A stretch of DNA of 64,000 bases, taken from assembly GCF_004193175.1 (NCBI RefSeq), contig NZ_SAUH01000001.1, positions 1,963,501 through 2,027,500 of the forward strand. The letters are read 5' to 3'. Position 1 is the first letter of the stretch. Each line of letters starts with the position of its first letter. This document shows positions 17,293 through 24,978 of the stretch, piece by piece. The notes beneath the pieces were generated by a model. It was not told the origin of the DNA. It saw nothing but the letters and a program-made list of their open reading frames with translations, and made no database searches. Source of the stretch: Streptomyces sp. RFCAC02. GTDB lineage: Bacteria; Actinomycetota; Actinomycetes; Streptomycetales; Streptomycetaceae. The translations under genes were made by a program, and so were the position numbers.

Positions 17293-17562
17293 ATGGAAAC
17301 CGGGGACGACAGGGGCGGAGCACCGGCGGAGCAGGCCGTTCTGCTCCTGGCCGGCATGGCCGATCTGGCGGTGGGCGCCGTCACCTCGGCCGTCGGGACA
17401 CTGCGCGGCTTCCTCGGCCGCGCCGACACGGCGGGGCTCGCCGCCGACGCGCGGCACGACCTCACGGCGCGCGGGCGGCTCGCCCTCGACCGGTGGGCCA
17501 CCGTGCCGCCCGCCCACCTGGAGATCCTCGCCCGGCGGGCCGCCGCCCGCGCCGATGACTGA
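17293..17562 (+). CDS. Small helical protein preceding polyprenyl synthase
   Basis: 89 aa, ATG with an upstream GAGGGGCGG. Composition is Ala/Arg-rich and amphipathic: LLLAGMADLAVGAVTSAVGTL, then LTARGRLALDRWATVPPAHLEILARR. I do not recognise a named family. The 3' end overlaps the polyprenyl synthase start by eight bases (17555-17562), so the two are coupled. It resembles phasin-like or membrane-surface helices and could be an accessory subunit that holds the synthase or its hydrophobic product at the membrane. That idea is inference. Confidence 0.72.
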   Translation: METGDDRGGAPAEQAVLLLAGMADLAVGAVTSAVGTLRGFLGRADTAGLAADARHDLTARGRLALDRWATVPPAHLEILARRAAARADD

Positions 17563-18604
17563 CCCGCACGGCACGGCGGCGTTCAAGAGCCGCGTCGACG
17601 GTGTCCTCGCGGACTTCCTCGCGCGGGAGACCGACGCCTTCCTCGCCGTCGACCCGGACCTCGCGCCGGTCGCCGAGCAGGTGCGGGCCGCCGCCGCGCA
17701 CGGCAAACGGCTGCGCGCCGCGTTCTGCTACTGGGGCTGGCGCGCCGCGGGACAGCCCGACAGCGCCCCCCTCGTACGGGCCGCCGCCGCGATGGAACTC
17801 GTCCACGCCGCCGCGATCGTCCACGACGACCTCATCGACGACAGCCCCCTGCGCCACGGCCGGCCCACCGCGCACGTCGCCCTGCGCGCCGCGCTGCGCC
17901 GCCGCCCGCGCGCGGCGACCGCAGCCCGGTCCCTCGCCGTCCTGGTCGGGGACCTCCTGATGTCGCTGGCCGGGCAGCTCTTCGTCACCAGCGGGCTGCC
18001 GGGCGCCTACCTCGCCCGCGCCCGGCCCCTGTGGGCGGCGCTCGCCCGCGACCTGGTGGCCGGGGAGTGCCTGGAGATCCTGCGGACCGGCGCCGCCCCC
18101 GACACGGCGGAGTCGTTGCGGGTCATCCGCTACAAGACCGCCAAGTACACGGTCGAGCAGCCGCTGCTGATCGGCGGCGCGCTCGCCGGCGCCGGCACGC
18201 GGCTGCGCGACGGCTACTCGGCGTACGGGCTGCCCCTCGGCGAGGCGTTCCAGTTGCGGGACGACCTGATCGGCCTGTTCGGGGACCCCGCGGTCACCGG
18301 CAAGGCCAACCCGGACGACCTCCGTGCCCGGCGGCCGACCGCGCTGCTCGCCGAGACCTGGCGGGCCGCGGACGCGGCGGACCGCGCACTGCTGCGCGGC
18401 CTGCTGGGCCGCCGCCTCGACGACGCCGGCGTGGAGACCGTGCGCGGGATCATGCGGCGGCTGCGGGCGCCCGAATCGGTCGAGCGCATGATCACCGAGC
18501 GCGTCGGCGACGCCGTCCGCGCGCTGGACGGCATGGCCCTGTCCCCGCCGGCGGCCGAGGCCCTGACGTCCCTCGCCCACGCGGCGGCCGTACGGCAGCA
18601 GTGA
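17555..18604 (+). CDS. Polyprenyl diphosphate synthase (trans-isoprenyl)
   Basis: 349 aa. GKRLRAAF at about 50-57, first Asp-rich motif DDLIDD at 91-96 followed by LRHGRPT, lysine region YKTAKYT at 193-199, and a second motif QLRDDLIGLFGDP at 233-245. These are the substrate- and Mg-binding elements of trans-prenyltransferases that condense IPP onto an allylic diphosphate. The second motif is DDLIG rather than DDxxD, as in many actinobacterial synthases. Chain length cannot be set by eye; Glu and Leu rather than bulky residues precede the first motif (MELVHAAAIVHDD), so the product may be C20 or longer. It is coupled to the small helical gene and followed at 53 bp by a DUF2236 oxygenase. Confidence 0.92.
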   Translation: MTDPHGTAAFKSRVDGVLADFLARETDAFLAVDPDLAPVAEQVRAAAAHGKRLRAAFCYWGWRAAGQPDSAPLVRAAAAMELVHAAAIVHDDLIDDSPLRHGRPTAHVALRAALRRRPRAATAARSLAVLVGDLLMSLAGQLFVTSGLPGAYLARARPLWAALARDLVAGECLEILRTGAAPDTAESLRVIRYKTAKYTVEQPLLIGGALAGAGTRLRDGYSAYGLPLGEAFQLRDDLIGLFGDPAVTGKANPDDLRARRPTALLAETWRAADAADRALLRGLLGRRLDDAGVETVRGIMRRLRAPESVERMITERVGDAVRALDGMALSPPAAEALTSLAHAAAVRQQ

Positions 18605-18657
18605 CCCGACACCACCCGCACGGCCCCGCCGGGCAGGACGAGGACGAGGAGACCGAG

Positions 18658-19821
18658 ATGGACCGCACCGAGGAGCCGGTGGACGCACTGCGCCGGGCCG
18701 GCGACACGCTCGCCGACGCCACCGTCGCCACCCTGTTCGAACGCGGGGAGGTGGGGACGTTCAACACCCTGATGCGCCATGTGTCCACGGCCGGCTCGCC
18801 CCTGCCCGACGGGCTGCCGGACGTGGCGCGCGAGTACCTGGCCGCGACCGCCGCGCCGCCACCGTGGGTGGACTGGGACGTCATGGAGCGGGCCAGGCTC
18901 TTCTTCATCGACAACAACGTGCACATCTCCACCGCGCTGTCCTTCGCGTCCATGCCCGCCTGCTACCTCGTGCCGCACGTGGCGCGGCTCCTGTCGGCGA
19001 CGCACGGGCTGAACTACCCGTCGAAGCGGATGGCGGAGACCGGCCAGTTCACCGTGCACCTGATGCGGCCGGACGCGTTCGAGGCGGGGAGCCGTTTCAT
19101 CCCCGCGGCGCAGAAGGTCCGGCTGCTGCACGCCGCCATCCGCCACCACCTGGTGCGGGAGAACCGCTGGGACACCGCCCGCCTGGGCACGCCGATCTGC
19201 CAGGAGGACATGATCGGCGGCCAGATGTTCTTCTCGATGCTGGTGCTGGACAGCCTGCACCGGCTCGGCATCCACATGAGCACGGAGGGGGCCGAGGCGT
19301 ACTACTACGCGTGGCGCGTCGTCGGCGCGATGCTCGGCGTCGACCAGGAGACCGTGCCCCGGGACCTCACGTCCGCCCGCGCGTTCCTCGACTCCTACAT
19401 GGTCCGGTACATGGGGCCGAGCGAGGAGGGAGCGGTGCTGACGCGGCAGTTGATCGACCTGTACGAGGAAGTCGTTCCCGGCACGTTCTTCGACCCGATC
19501 GTGTCCGCTCTCATCCGCCATCTGATCGGCGACACGTGCGGTGACTGGCTGCAGGTGCCGCGCACCGCGTGGGACACGGTCGTGAAGGCCGTCCCGCACC
19601 TGCTGGGCGTCCTGGAGACGATCGAGGACCGCTCCCCGCTCGGCGCCTGGGCGCTGGACCGCATCGGCCACCTGACGACGGTGTTCGAGCTGTCCTCCCT
19701 GACGCGCGGCCGGGTGATGCACTACGCGATCCCCGAGCACCTGAAGAAGGACTTCGGCGTCTCCTCCTCGGTACCGCGCACCCGCCGCTGGACCCCTCCC
19801 CCGCCCTCGGCCGCCGCCTGA
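18658..19821 (+). CDS. Oxygenase of the MpaB / latex-clearing-protein family (DUF2236)
   Basis: 387 aa, ATG preceded by GAGGA. A GTG at 18601 overlapping the synthase stop is an alternative that would add 19 residues. The core holds the family landmarks: RLFFIDNNVHISTALSFASMP, LNYPSKRMAETGQF, KVRLLHAAIRHH (Arg155, His158, Arg162, His163), CQEDMIGGQMFF and YYYAWRVVGAMLGV. Members are b-type haem proteins; characterised ones cleave poly-cis-isoprene (Lcp) or the prenyl side chain of mycophenolic acid intermediates (MpaB). It lacks the Tat signal of secreted Lcp, so it is probably intracellular. Beside a polyprenyl synthase, a polyprenyl chain is the obvious candidate substrate (inference). Confidence 0.88.
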   Translation: MDRTEEPVDALRRAGDTLADATVATLFERGEVGTFNTLMRHVSTAGSPLPDGLPDVAREYLAATAAPPPWVDWDVMERARLFFIDNNVHISTALSFASMPACYLVPHVARLLSATHGLNYPSKRMAETGQFTVHLMRPDAFEAGSRFIPAAQKVRLLHAAIRHHLVRENRWDTARLGTPICQEDMIGGQMFFSMLVLDSLHRLGIHMSTEGAEAYYYAWRVVGAMLGVDQETVPRDLTSARAFLDSYMVRYMGPSEEGAVLTRQLIDLYEEVVPGTFFDPIVSALIRHLIGDTCGDWLQVPRTAWDTVVKAVPHLLGVLETIEDRSPLGAWALDRIGHLTTVFELSSLTRGRVMHYAIPEHLKKDFGVSSSVPRTRRWTPPPPSAAA

Positions 19822-19946
19822 GGGAGCGGAATGTCCCGTCCCGCACCGGGTATCGGGGTCCGCGCAGGGTTTGCGCCGGTTCGCACCCCTGGGTTGACTG
19901 GGGACGCGGCCGGCCGACGCGGCCGGATGCCCGGCTGGGATGGGTG

Positions 19947-21005
19947 ATGCGGATGTTCGGTGCACGGCACGCAGGCGGCCGGCGGACGGTGGGACCGGGG
20001 ACGGTGGTCGTCGTCACCGGCGCGAGCGCGGGGGTCGGGCGGGCCGCCGCGCGGGCGTTCGGCGCGCGGGGCGCGAGCGTCGCGCTGCTGGCGCGCGGGG
20101 AACGCGGTCTTGACGCCGCCGCCGACGAGGTGCGGGCGGCCGGCGGCGAGGCCATGACCGTCCCCGTGGACGTGGCCGACGCGCAGGCCGTGGACGCGGC
20201 CGCCGACCGGGTGACCCGCGCGTACGGCCGGATCGACGTCTGGGTGAACGCCGCCTTCACGACCGTGTTCGCGCCCGTCACCGAGGTCAGCCCCGAGGAG
20301 CTGCGGCGGGCCACCGAGGTCACCTACCTGGGGTCCGTGCACGGCATCCGGGCGGCGCTGCGGCGGATGACCGGGCAGCCGGACGGCGGGACGATCGTGC
20401 AGGTCGGCTCCGCGCTGGCGTACCGCAGCGTGCCGCTGCAGAGCACGTACTGCGGCGCGAAGAGCGCCATCCGCGGCTTCTTCGACTCCCTGCGCTGCGA
20501 GCTGCGGCACGACCGCAGCCCGGTGCGTCTCACGATGGTGCAGCTACCCGGCCTCGACACGCCGCAGTTCAGCTGGGTGCTGTCCCGGATGGACGGCCAT
20601 CCCCGGCCCGTCGCGCCGGTGTACGCGCCGGAGGTCGCGGCGCGCGGCATCGTGTACGCCGCCTGCCATCCCCGCCGGCGGGAGTACTGGGTCGGCGGCT
20701 CGACCGTCGCGACCCTCATCGGCAACCGGCTGGCGCCCGCGCTGCTGGAGCGCTACCTCGCGCGGACCGGGTACGGCTCCCAGCAGACCGGCGAGCCGCG
20801 CCCCGCCGACGCCCCGACGGCGCTGTGGGAGCCCGCCGACGGGCCGGACGGCACGGACTACGGCGCGAACGGCGTCTTCGGCGGCGAGGCCCGGCACCGC
20901 AGCGCCCAGCTGTGGCTGTCGCGGCACCGCCGCCGGCTGGCCGGCGCCGGCGCCCTGGCCGCCCTCGGGGCGGGGGCGCTGGCGGCCGTGCGCCGTCAGG
21001 GGTAG
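19947..21005 (+). CDS. SDR oxidoreductase with C-terminal hydrophobic extension
   Basis: 352 aa, longer than the usual 250. The Rossmann motif TGASAGVG is at residues 24-31, NAAF replaces NNAG, a Ser lies in QVGSALAY, and YCGAK carries the catalytic Tyr and Lys. After the SDR core come about 100 residues ending in a small-residue hydrophobic stretch (LAGAGALAALGAGALAAV) that could be a membrane tail. This extended SDR type with a tail is common in actinomycetes. It lies 125 bp after the oxygenase gene on the same strand and may process the aldehyde or ketone the oxygenase makes. The last ten bases overlap the convergent next gene. Confidence 0.85.
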   Translation: MRMFGARHAGGRRTVGPGTVVVVTGASAGVGRAAARAFGARGASVALLARGERGLDAAADEVRAAGGEAMTVPVDVADAQAVDAAADRVTRAYGRIDVWVNAAFTTVFAPVTEVSPEELRRATEVTYLGSVHGIRAALRRMTGQPDGGTIVQVGSALAYRSVPLQSTYCGAKSAIRGFFDSLRCELRHDRSPVRLTMVQLPGLDTPQFSWVLSRMDGHPRPVAPVYAPEVAARGIVYAACHPRRREYWVGGSTVATLIGNRLAPALLERYLARTGYGSQQTGEPRPADAPTALWEPADGPDGTDYGANGVFGGEARHRSAQLWLSRHRRRLAGAGALAALGAGALAAVRRQG

Positions 21006-21529
21006 GAGGTGTCCTGGACGCCGACCGGGGCGCCCATCCCCTCCTGGAGCGATTCGAGCAGCTCCTCCAGGTCACGCCCCTCGGGCTCCGCCAGGAAGGC
21101 GTTGACGGCCGCGTGGACGTCCACCGTCGCGTCCGGGTCCTCCGTGTCGTATCCACCGATGAGGAAGCGGGCGAAGGTGGGCGATGCGGGGTCCTCGTCG
21201 AGCACCCAGCCGCCGCCGACGTCGCTGAACATGTACTCGGCGCAGTAGGCCGTCAGCAGCAGGTCGAAGCGCTCGTAACCGGCCGCCTCGAACGCGGTCA
21301 GGTCCTCCATCTCGCTGATGACGCTCATGTGCATCAGGATGTGGCTCGGCTTCTCCAGGACGACCTCGGGCGGGTCGAAGCGGGCCAGCCGGCCGAGGTG
21401 GACGACGAGTTCCCGGCTCATCCCGGCCATGACCGGCGCGAACTCCGCGCGCTCCGCGCGGACGCGGGCCACGGCCTCGGGGGTCAGCGGATCGGGCAGT
21501 GGCTCTTCCGGGTCGAACGGGTACGCCAT
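20996..21529 (-). CDS. Conserved hypothetical acidic protein
   Basis: 177 aa. ATG 21529 is preceded by AGGAG ten bases upstream. Soluble, acidic, no signal peptide. N-terminal YPFDPEEPLPDPLTPEAVARVRAERAEF, a Met/His-rich helix PSHILMHMSVISEM, a mid region YERFDLLLTAYCAEYMFSDVGGGW and a C-terminal helix GRDLEELLESLQEGMGA. I do not recognise the family; it looks like a small intracellular helical protein with a regular ribosome binding site and good codon usage, so it is probably real. Its 3' end overlaps the SDR by ten bases, which suggests antisense-overlapping transcripts. Confidence 0.75.
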   Translation of the reverse strand: MAYPFDPEEPLPDPLTPEAVARVRAERAEFAPVMAGMSRELVVHLGRLARFDPPEVVLEKPSHILMHMSVISEMEDLTAFEAAGYERFDLLLTAYCAEYMFSDVGGGWVLDEDPASPTFARFLIGGYDTEDPDATVDVHAAVNAFLAEPEGRDLEELLESLQEGMGAPVGVQDTSYP

Positions 21530-21595
21530 GGACGTGCTGCTCCTGGGACGTGGGGCGGGACGGCGCGAACCGAAGTTCGTCACGCTGCGCCGACC

Positions 21596-23437
21596 CTACC
21601 CCTGAGCCGTGACCCGGCGTGCCGTGCCGCCGCTACTCGCCCCGGCCGCGGCCCGGCAGGTGCGCGGCGGCCTCGGCGAGCTTCTGCCGCATGCCGCGCC
21701 CGGCGATCCCGGGGCCTCGGGGTCCCGCATCATCGCCTTGGCGGCCTTCTTGCCCTGCTCGGCCATGATGTGCGGCGGGATCGGCGCGATCTCCTGGTCG
21801 ACCTTGAACTCCAGGACGACCGGCCGGTCGCACGACAGCGCCTCGTCCCAGGCCGCCCCGACCTTCTCCGGGTCGTCGCAGAAGACGCCCTTCAGGCCGA
21901 GCAGTTCGGCGTACTGCGCGTACGGCACGTCCGGGATGTACTGCGAGCCGGGGAACTTCGGATCGCCCGCCATGGCCCGCTGCTCCCACGTGACCTGGTT
22001 GAGGTCCTGGTTGTTGAAGACGCAGAAGACGAACGGCGGGCCGCCCGCGAGCCGGTCCCAGTAGCGCTTCACGGTGATCATCTCGTTCATGCCGTTCATC
22101 TGGAACGCGCCGTCCCCGACGAAGGCGATGACCGGCCGGTCCGGGTACGCGAACCGCGCGGCGATGGCGTACGGCGTGCCGGGACCCATCGTGGCGAGCG
22201 TGCCGGACAGGGACGCCCGCATGCCCTTGCGGATCTTCAGGTGCCGCGCCCACCAGTTCGTGCCCGAACCGGAGTCGGCCGTGAGGATGGCGCCGTCCGG
22301 GAGGCGCGGCGACAGCTCCTGCGCGACGCTCTGCGGGTTGATCAGACCGCCGGACGTCTGCCCGGCCCGGTCCGCGAGGACGGTCTCCCACTCCGCGACG
22401 CTCTTCTCGATCCCCTCGCGCCAGGACCTGTCCTCCTTGCGGCGCAGCAGCGGGATCAGGGCCTTCAGGGTCTCCTTGGAGTCGCCGACGAGATGCGCCT
22501 CCACGGGGTACCTGATGCCGATCATGCGGCCGTCGATGTCGATCTCGACGCCACGTGCCTGCCCCTCGTCGGGCAGCCACTCGGCGTAGGGGAAGCTCGT
22601 GCCGACCATGAGGAGCGTGTCGCAGCCGCGGATCATCTCGTAGCTGGGGCGGCTGCCGAGCAGGCCGATGGGGCCGGTCACCCACGGCAGGTCGTCGGGC
22701 AGGACCTCCCGGCCGAGGAGCGCCTTGGCGACGCCGGCGCCGAGCAGGTCGGCGACCTCCACGACCTCGGCCTGCGCCTCGGCGGCGCCCTGCCCCACGA
22801 GCATCGCGACCTTGCCGCCGTCGTTGAGCACGTCGGCGGCGCGGCGCAGTTCGTCCTCGTTCGGCAGGACGCGCGGCCGGCTCCAGCCGGCGCTCGAGTA
22901 GACGGCGCCGTGCGTCTTCGGCGGCGACGGCTGCGCGGGCGACGCCTGGATGTCCTCGGGGATGATGACGGTCGCGACGGACCGCGTCGTGAGCGCCGTC
23001 TTGAAGGCGCGGTCGATGACGTGCCGGGCCTGCGCCGGGTTCACGACCATCTGGCAGTACTCGGAGACGTCGGCGAACAGCCGGTCGAGCGGCACTTCCT
23101 GCTGGTAGTGCGACCCGAGGCACAGGGTCTTCTGCTGCCCGACGACGGCGACGACGGGCTGGTGGTCGAGCTTGGCGTCGTACAGCCCGTTGAGCAGGTG
23201 GATGGCCCCCGGCCCGGACGTGGCGGCGCAGCAGCCGACCTCACCGGTGAACTTGGCGTGGGCACAGGCCATGAAGGCGGCCATCTCCTCGTGCCGCGCC
23301 TGGATGAACTCGGGATCCCCCTCGGCCCGGTCGAACGCACCGAGCAGCGCGTTGATGCCGTCCCCCGGATAGCCGAAGACACGGTGCACACCCCACTCAC
23401 GCAGACGCTCGAGCACGAAATCGGCCACCAGAGCCAT
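21596..23437 (-). CDS. Thiamine-diphosphate enzyme, pyruvate oxidase/acetolactate synthase-like (C-terminus frameshifted)
   Basis: 613 aa as read. ATG with GAGGAG. Three ThDP domains: N-terminal Pyr domain with the catalytic Glu (RHEEMAAFM, residues 49-57), central FAD/regulatory-type domain, and C-terminal PP domain with GDGAFQMNGMNEM and later FCVFNNQDLNQVTWE (the GDG...NN signature). It is closest to PoxB-like enzymes that decarboxylate 2-keto acids such as pyruvate. The last 46 residues (SPGAACGRSSPRPP onwards) are Cys/Ser/Pro-rich and unlike the family. One added G at the CCC run at 21708-21710 would give GIAGRGMRQKLAEAAAHLPG and a stop at 21633, which is the normal type of C-terminus. 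Divergent from the enolase-superfamily gene. Confidence 0.9.
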   Translation of the reverse strand: MALVADFVLERLREWGVHRVFGYPGDGINALLGAFDRAEGDPEFIQARHEEMAAFMACAHAKFTGEVGCCAATSGPGAIHLLNGLYDAKLDHQPVVAVVGQQKTLCLGSHYQQEVPLDRLFADVSEYCQMVVNPAQARHVIDRAFKTALTTRSVATVIIPEDIQASPAQPSPPKTHGAVYSSAGWSRPRVLPNEDELRRAADVLNDGGKVAMLVGQGAAEAQAEVVEVADLLGAGVAKALLGREVLPDDLPWVTGPIGLLGSRPSYEMIRGCDTLLMVGTSFPYAEWLPDEGQARGVEIDIDGRMIGIRYPVEAHLVGDSKETLKALIPLLRRKEDRSWREGIEKSVAEWETVLADRAGQTSGGLINPQSVAQELSPRLPDGAILTADSGSGTNWWARHLKIRKGMRASLSGTLATMGPGTPYAIAARFAYPDRPVIAFVGDGAFQMNGMNEMITVKRYWDRLAGGPPFVFCVFNNQDLNQVTWEQRAMAGDPKFPGSQYIPDVPYAQYAELLGLKGVFCDDPEKVGAAWDEALSCDRPVVLEFKVDQEIAPIPPHIMAEQGKKAAKAMMRDPEAPGSPGAACGRSSPRPPRTCRAAAGASSGGTARRVTAQG

Positions 23438-23840
23438 GGCATCTCCTCACACGGACGACGAACGCCCCAAGTGTCCGGAACACCCCGGACAACACCACCC
23501 CGACCGTGCCGCAAATACGACCATTTCACCGCACCGGCCCATCCGGCTCCCGGCGCACGACGCACGGCCGGCCACGCGCCACCGTTTTCACCGCCTTCCA
23601 CCGGGGAGCCGGGCGTGCGGGGGCGTGGTACCAAGGCAGGAGGGTGAACAAAAAGGGATGAAGGGTGCGGAGTGTGGTGCTGTCCGGTGAGTCGGGTCGT
23701 GTGCGGCTTCGGCGGGCCGTGTCCGGTTCCGGGTGGGACGGCATGCGGTGCCGTACGGCCGGGCACCCGGCGTCCATGAGGTCGGAGGAGCGTGGCGGCG
23801 TGGTGGGTGCGGCGGTCGTGGCTGTGCGGAGGGCCTGACC
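23438..23840. other. Divergent intergenic region (403 bp) with palindrome
   Basis: No coding sequence with normal codon usage. It contains an inverted repeat TGTCCGG (23472-23478) / CCGGACA (23485-23491) with a 6-bp spacer, about 35 bp upstream of the ThDP-enzyme start, which could be an operator. An A-rich tract GGTGAACAAAAAGGGATGAAGG at about 23642-23663 is unusual for this genome and may be part of a promoter. GGAGGG before 23841 is the ribosome binding site of the rightward gene. Confidence 0.5.
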
Positions 23841-24938
23841 GTGGCACCGCCCGTCGAGTCCGTCGAGGCCGCCGCGTACCGGGTACCGACGGAGGTGCCC
23901 GAGGGCGACGGCACCCTCGCCTGGGACTCGACGACGATCGTCGTCGCGCGGGTGCGGGCGGGCAGTGTCACCGGCCTCGGGTACACGTACGCCCACGCCG
24001 CCTGCGTCCCCCTCATCGACGGAATGCTGGCCGACATCGTGCGCGGCACGGACGTGCTCGACGTGCCGGCCGCGTGGGAGCGAATGCGCGGCGCGATCCG
24101 CAACCTCGGCCGTCCCGGACTCGTCTCGTGCGCCCTGTCGGCCGTGGAGACGGCCCTGTGGGACGCCGCCGCCCGGCTGCTCGGCCTGCCGCTCGCCCGG
24201 CTCCTCGGGCGCGTCCGGGACGAGGTGCCGGTCTACGGGTCCGGCGGCTTCACGACGTTCACGGACGACCGGCTGCTCGGCCAGCTCGACGACTGGACAT
24301 CGCGCGGCATGACCAGGGTGAAGATCAAGATCGGGGAGGACTCCGGGCAGCGCGTGGCGCGCGACCTCGCCCGGGTGGCGCTCACGCGGCGCGCGGTCGG
24401 CCCCGCCACCGAGGTCCTCACCGACGCCAACGGCGCCTACGCGCCGGCCCAGGCCGTGCGCGTCGGGCACCGGCTGGCCGAGCTGGACGTGACCTGGTTC
24501 GAGGAGCCGGTGACCTCCGACGACCTCGCCGGCCTGCGCCACGTGCGGGAGCGCGTCACCGCCGACGTGACGGCCGGCGAGTACGGGTACGACCTGCCGT
24601 ACTTCGCCCGCATGCTCGACGCCGGCGCCGTCGACTGCCTCCAGGTGGACGTGACGCGCTGCGGCGGCTTCGGCGAGTGGCGGCGCGCGGCGGCCCTCGC
24701 CGCGGCGCGCGGCACGGAGATCTCCGGGCACTGCGCGCCGAACCTGTCCGCCCACGCCGCGGCGGCCACACCGAACCTGCGGCACCTGGAGTGGTTCAGC
24801 GACCACGAACGCATCGAGAACCTGCTCTTCGACGGCGCGCTGCCGGTGCGCGACGGCGCCGTGCGGCCCGACATGTCGGCGCCCGGGCACGGCCTCACGC
24901 TCCGGGAGGCCGACGCGGAGCGGTACCGCGTCGCCTGA
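23841..24938 (+). CDS. Enolase-superfamily dehydratase/racemase (mandelate racemase type)
   Basis: 365 aa, GTG with GGAGGG eight bases upstream. Enolase-superfamily landmarks appear in order: KIKIG (Lys-x-Lys), LTDANGAY (metal Asp), WFEEPV (metal Glu), TAGEYGYD (metal Glu), QVDVTRCGG (Asp partner) and GHCAPNLSAH (catalytic His). The Lys-x-Lys plus Asp/His arrangement is that of acid-sugar dehydratases and mandelate racemase. It differs from the fucD gene in this window and is not its duplicate. It is followed at 40 bp by a FAD/Fe-S oxidoreductase, with a ThDP enzyme diverging upstream, so it probably acts in catabolism of a sugar acid or hydroxy acid. Substrate unknown. Confidence 0.9.
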   Translation: MAPPVESVEAAAYRVPTEVPEGDGTLAWDSTTIVVARVRAGSVTGLGYTYAHAACVPLIDGMLADIVRGTDVLDVPAAWERMRGAIRNLGRPGLVSCALSAVETALWDAAARLLGLPLARLLGRVRDEVPVYGSGGFTTFTDDRLLGQLDDWTSRGMTRVKIKIGEDSGQRVARDLARVALTRRAVGPATEVLTDANGAYAPAQAVRVGHRLAELDVTWFEEPVTSDDLAGLRHVRERVTADVTAGEYGYDLPYFARMLDAGAVDCLQVDVTRCGGFGEWRRAAALAAARGTEISGHCAPNLSAHAAAATPNLRHLEWFSDHERIENLLFDGALPVRDGAVRPDMSAPGHGLTLREADAERYRVA

Positions 24939-24978
24939 CGGGCACGGGACGACGGAACGACACAAGGACGGTGATCGG

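Noticed and set aside
17555..19821. Carotenoid or classical terpene cluster
   Set aside because: No phytoene synthase, desaturase or terpene cyclase motifs accompany the polyprenyl synthase.
20825..23647. Open frame of 940 codons on the + strand
   Set aside because: Antisense to the unknown protein and ThDP enzyme genes; no recognisable domain.
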